Of a stretch of DNA of 64,000 nucleotides, positions 59,456 through 64,000 are shown one piece after another. Below the pieces are notes generated by a model. It was not told the origin of the DNA and made no database searches. It worked only from the letters and a program-made list of their open reading frames with translations. A program made the translations under genes and the position numbers. The stretch is taken from NCBI GenBank assembly GCA_027924645.1, contig BSBN01000860.1:9936001-10000000 (forward strand), in the 5' to 3' direction. The stretch's first letter is position 1. Every line of letters begins with the position of its first letter. Origin of the DNA: Cunninghamia lanceolata (taxonomy: Eukaryota; Streptophyta; Pinopsida; Cupressales; Cupressaceae).

Positions 59456-61199
59456 CTAGAAATATAAACTAAGGCTAATCTTGATAGAAGGCCTTTTATG
59501 TACTCTTTGTCTTCTAGTGTCTTGGGACACATGATAGAGGATAAGCGTAAATGATCAACAAGAGGTGTGATAACAACCTTTGCACCCTTCATGCTAAACC
59601 TGTCCAACACCTTATCAATGTATTTTTCTTGTGACAGTTTGATTTCTTTTTTTCTGCCTATCTCTAATTATTGTCATGCCAAGAATCTTCTTTGCTGCCT
59701 CCAAATCCTTCATCGAAAACTTGTTAGCCAAATTATGTTTTAGCTTGCTAACAATATGCATACTAGTGTCGGTTACTAGCATATCATCAACATACAACAA
59801 TAACAAAACAAACTCACCATTCTCCAAAACTTTGTAATACACACATGGATCAGATTCACACCTAGTAAATTGTTGCTCAGCCATGAAGGAATCAAACTTG
59901 AGGTACCATTTTTGTAGGGCTTCTTTCAGCCTATACAAATTTCTTTTAAATCTACACATGAAATTTTCATACCCTTCTTTTTTGAAACCTTCCGATTGCT
60001 ACATATATAATTCTTTATCTAAGTTGCCATGGAGAAATGTTGTCTTAACATCAAGCTACTCCAACTCAAGGTTATATACAATTGTTGAACCCAACACTAC
60101 CCAGATGGTAATCATTTTCACAAAGGGTGGAAAATTTTCATTGAAATCCACACACTTCTCCTAGTCATATCCTTTGACCACTAATCTAGAGCTCTATATT
60201 TTTTCTTGCCACCATCTTCTTCCTTCAATTTGTAAACCCACCTATTTTTCAAGGCTCTCTGATTTGGTGGAAGATGTACCAAATCCCATGTATAATTTGC
60301 CATCAATGAATCAATTTCTTCTCTCATGGTAGCCATCTATTTCTCACTATCTTTGTCATTACAAGCATCTCTGAAATTTGCCGGTTCTACGTGATTAGAG
60401 ATTGATAGATGATGCACAAAATCATCAAATTTGGAAGGAGGTCAATGCTCCCTAGTGGACCTCCTCAACTGAGAAATTGACTCTTTTGTATTGTGACCCT
60501 ATAAATTACCTTGTGGAAAATTGGGCTCATTTAGATTTTTAAATAACATTTCAATGGGCTATGAATTCATAAGGGGTGGCAAAGATGTAGAATTACATGG
60601 CATGTTATCAAGTGAAAAGCCTTGTGAATAAGGTGTCCAATTAGAATTAAAATGCATACTTTTAAGTTACGTTGAAAGGTGAGTGGGCTGCATTTGAAAT
60701 GGAATAGGGTGCATGGCATTTGTAAAGGGGGGTGTCGCACTTAAATTTTGTTGTAAACATGTATTTAAAGTTTGAAATGTTTGCGCTAAACATGGAATGG
60801 GCTACATAGGAATATGGGGTAACAAACTTGGTGTATCTAAATTTTGATTTCCCTATATAACTGTAAGTGGCTAAAAATTCAGACTAGTACGTTGCGTTGA
60901 ACATGAAGTAGGCAACGTAGAGCTAGAGATAGACTATGTGGAAGATGAATTTTAAAGCATAGAATGTTGTTTTTTAAACATATCACTCATGCAATTGATA
61001 TGTCATCTATAGGCACATATTCTTTTGTAGATATTTCCTGTTTTACCAAACTAGGCATAACTTTTGCATTAAAAATGACATCCCTATTGTGAGTTACCTA
61101 TTTGGTGACAAGATCCCACATCTAATAACCATACTTCTCATCACTATAGCCAACAAAGATACATTGTTTTGATTTCACATTCAAATTTTCATTCATTTT
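59455..61199 (-). pseudogene. Copia reverse transcriptase remnant (copy B), ends at deletion
   Basis: The frame 59959-59615 encodes the same YVDD-bearing reverse transcriptase piece as copy A with a single residue difference near its start (a Gln to Lys change). The remnant extends right to about 61199. There the Copia sequence jumps directly into the solo-LTR interior, because the integrase-protease-gag portion is deleted. Inactive. Confidence 0.85.
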
Positions 61200-64000
61200 C
61201 CTAAATCACCTGGGCCAAGGACTATCGTCAGGGTGATAGAAAGAGGTTTATCAACAAGTTTTGGGCAATTTTGGCCAACTAACAGGAGTGGGTAGACTCC
61301 TCTACACTTCAAGCTCATCTTAGAATCTAGAGGGATATTCCAAGGGGTATACCTCAATAGGTATTAAGTTCAAACTAGATAAACAACTTAAAATAAATGA
61401 ATAGCCAAACCCAACTCATCATCTTGACTCCAAAGTTGTCACTAAGTCAACAATGACTGGTTGTTAGAACACCCTTATATAGTTGATTCAGTTGTGCGAA
61501 TGCACATGCACATGAAAGATAGTTTTTTCCCTAAACCATAGGTGAATGATTTGTTTGATTTTAAAAGAGTGTTTGGTCCCCCTCCAATATGGACTAGTGC
61601 CTATTCTATTGGGCAATAGAGTCATAGAATGCAAGGAGGAAATGAAATATGTAGAAAAGGATCAACAAAACTAGACATGTACATTTACATATATGACTTT
61701 TAAATAGATCTTCCTATAATGGACATATTAACAATCCAAAAGAGAACTGCAATGATTCCTCTGCAACAAAAGAATGGCAAATACAAAGCCTTGTATTAAC
61801 TTAGATGATGTCACACATCTCCAAACATCTGTTACAATCATACCAGCAAATGTGGCAAAGGAAAATACATAACTGCAATTATATGTTTACTAAAATTACT
61901 ACAAAATCTCATGGCTACATACAATTACATTCAAATCTGATTTACATAACCTTCGTACTCTATACTAAACAAATCCCTTCACTAATAGACTAGACAAATC
62001 ATGTGTTATGCTAGAGAAAATCCTTAGGTACTCCCAAACCAGACAATTGGCTTAGTGACCAACCCTGAGAATGTCTCTCAAAAAAGTATATATAGTGATT
62101 TAGCTCCTGTGCATTGAAAAAACCAATCAATAAGAAATTTGTGCTGCATTAAAATCAGGCCCATTGTGAAGTTAGAAAATCTACACATTTGCAAGAAATC
62201 TCATGCCTTGCATTTCTAAAAGTGTCAGAAGAAGATTGATTGTACTCTTTGTGTACTTGGCATAATAAAGAAGTAAGGCTCTAATCCATTCCATGACACC
62301 TGCAACTTCTAACATATCTTCTTTATCCTACAAATGTACCCATGCATTGAAGAATTACATTGTTTCAACCACTTGCAAGGTACAATTCTACAAAATCATC
62401 AAATTTTGAGTACATGTCAGCCACACAATCCCCTTCTACATATTGGACATCTTCCCTATCTTATAGACATTTCTCCTCTTTCACCAACTGCCATTTTCTC
62501 CCTTTATTGGCAAACTGTCAGTTTTTCAAACCATGGAGACTTCTTCCTTTTTGTTTGGCACTTCATCTTCATTTTCTACCTCATTTTTGTCTTATCGACA
62601 AATCTTCTATTTTTCAAACTTGGCCTTGTCTCCATCTTTTATCTCTTTGGTGCTATTTTTGCCTTATCAACAACTTTTTCATTTTTCAAACTTTTCTTAT
62701 CTTCTACTTCTTCCCCATCCACCTTATTGGTGAATTCTTGTTTTCTTGAACTTTCTCTTTTTCCCTTTAACATCAAATATTTAATTTGCCAAACTCTATT
62801 TTTATCTCTTTAGTTGGAAAAATTTGGCCCTCTCGAACTTTCTTCTCCTTTTATTCTTTTCACCATTTACCTTATTGGCAAATCTTCGCTTCCGCAAACC
62901 TTGGAAAAGTCCACCCTTGCCCTTTACCTTTATTGTCTTTTCACCTTGTTAGCGAACCATCAAAAACCTAAACTTTTGAATAGTTCATCTTTCCACCGAT
63001 TCTTCGATAGAACCCCTTGTTCCTTTTCATTGTTTGCCTTAGCCATATTTTGCTTTTATTTATTTTCCTTGTTGGCAAATATGACTTTTTACAAACTTTG
63101 ACTTTTCCACATACTTGGCCCCTTTGTCAATGAATTTTGCGTTTCATGAACTAGGCCAACTTCCTCGTCTCTTTTGCTTTATCAGCAAAAATGCCATTTG
63201 CTAAACCACATTCTACTTTCTATTTTACCTCTTTTTCTTTTTTGCCTTACATCACAACTACGTGGCAGCTTTCCACTGTTCCGCAAGCCTGCCGCAGGCC
63301 CACCCAAATGGCTCCGTAGAATGGCAGAATGCCTTAGAAAAATTTTCTTATGCCATCGCCCTTTATCTTCATCTGCCCTCTATCAGCAAAATGGTTGTCA
63401 GTCGAACTAACAAACAGTGAACCAGTTACTTAGCCAAATGTCATCTACATGGCATCATTTCATGGTTATGCGGGAATGCCTTCTCCCTTATAACTTGGTT
63501 CTACAGAATGGCAGAATACATCCAACTAACCATAAAATTTGTAATAGTAAGCCTTTGCCGCTTACTTAGAAATTTTCTTTGCCCCTTTGCCTTAGCCACC
63601 TCCTTCTTCCCTCAGTTGGCAAAGTTCATCATCGGTGAACCTTCAAGTTTGCAAACTTGAAGAATCATCGATAAAAATGCCATGCTACATCTTTTTCTTC
63701 CACCTTTGAGACCTTGCACCACCCACCAGCCACTATATTGGCGAATTGGAAAAGGGGCTAACTTCTGAACTAGTTTGGAAGTTAGGAAAATTATCGATTC
63801 CCTGACAAAGGGTACAAAATGCCAAATTTTCCTAAGGGAAAGAACATCAAGGAAACACAAGGAAAAAAGGGAATTTACAAGCAGAATGTTTTTGGAGGGG
63901 AACCCATGTAAAATATCTTAGATTGGGTATGAAAGATGGGTTTTGAGAGGTAAAAGGTGGGGACCTTTTGATGGATTTTTTTGGGTTATTTGGGGCAAAA
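61200..64000 (-). mobile_element. Solo LTR, copy B (left end deleted, right end beyond window)
   Basis: Counterpart of 38626-41427 in copy A. Its first about 43 bp, including the TGTTGG end, were removed with the adjacent Copia sequence by the 1.72-kb deletion. The modular TTGGCAAA repeats are retained at about 62473-63770. The LTR right end, the Copia gag N-part and the Copia LTR should lie just beyond base 64000. Confidence 0.75.

Larger units (their letters stand above)
54249..64000 (+). repeat. Segmental duplication, copy B (runs off the window)
   Basis: Matches copy A from the same starting base and in the same orientation to the last base of the window. The breakpoint follows the citrate-binding-like gene by 230 bp. 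Only about 287 bp upstream of the pectate lyase ATG are shared, so the distal promoters of the two genes differ. Copy B lacks the segment equivalent to 36907-38625. Confidence 0.9.

Overview
This is gene-poor, AT-rich plant nuclear DNA dominated by old, nested transposable elements. The lineage is best read as a conifer, probably Cupressales (Cupressaceae or Taxaceae). The main evidence is a pair of 374-residue pectate lyases of the Cry j 1 / Jun a 1 type, the group-1 pollen allergens of cypress-family conifers. A class IV chitinase relic, PPR debris and strongly decayed Gypsy and Copia elements fit that reading. The lineage call is an inference from gene families; no organellar or rRNA marker is present.

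Layout. 1-1110 and 9364-10437 are the two arms of an inverted repeat. Each arm carries a fragment of a plant RNA-dependent RNA polymerase (RDR) joined to an LTR-like tail. 1111-9360 holds an LTR-element leader, minisatellite-like repeats, a broken PPR gene (6290-7030) and further LTR debris. 10502-11552 is a Mutator-like non-autonomous transposon with a 9-bp target duplication. 11840-15740 is a decayed minus-strand Ty3/Gypsy element. 16681-17105 is a MITE-like element. 18151-22563 is a dead class IV chitinase gene with a duplicated 54-bp promoter block; its third exon is split by about 3.1 kb of GC-rich foreign sequence. 22656-24945 is a compact LTR element without recognised genes, and 25347-27300 is a Gypsy gag-protease remnant.

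From about 29960 the window is organised by a large direct duplication. Copy A starts at 29960 and copy B at 54249, an offset of 24,289 bp. Copy B can be followed to the window end, where base 64000 matches about 41427. Each copy starts with an apparently intact three-exon pectate lyase gene (30247-31572 and 54536-55861). A non-coding stretch follows, then a minus-strand Copia element whose gag gene is split by a 2.9-kb solo LTR with its own modular repeats. Copy B has lost 1.72 kb of the Copia element. Between the copies lie more Copia debris (46688-51020), PPR fragments (51420-51950) and a citrate-binding-protein-like gene with two compensating frameshifts (53065-54018).

Only the two pectate lyases look functional. 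Their bodies are far more alike than the flanking duplicated DNA, which suggests recent gene conversion or selection. Everything else recognised is a pseudogene or mobile-element remnant. Coordinates of decayed elements are approximate, and all alignments were made by eye.
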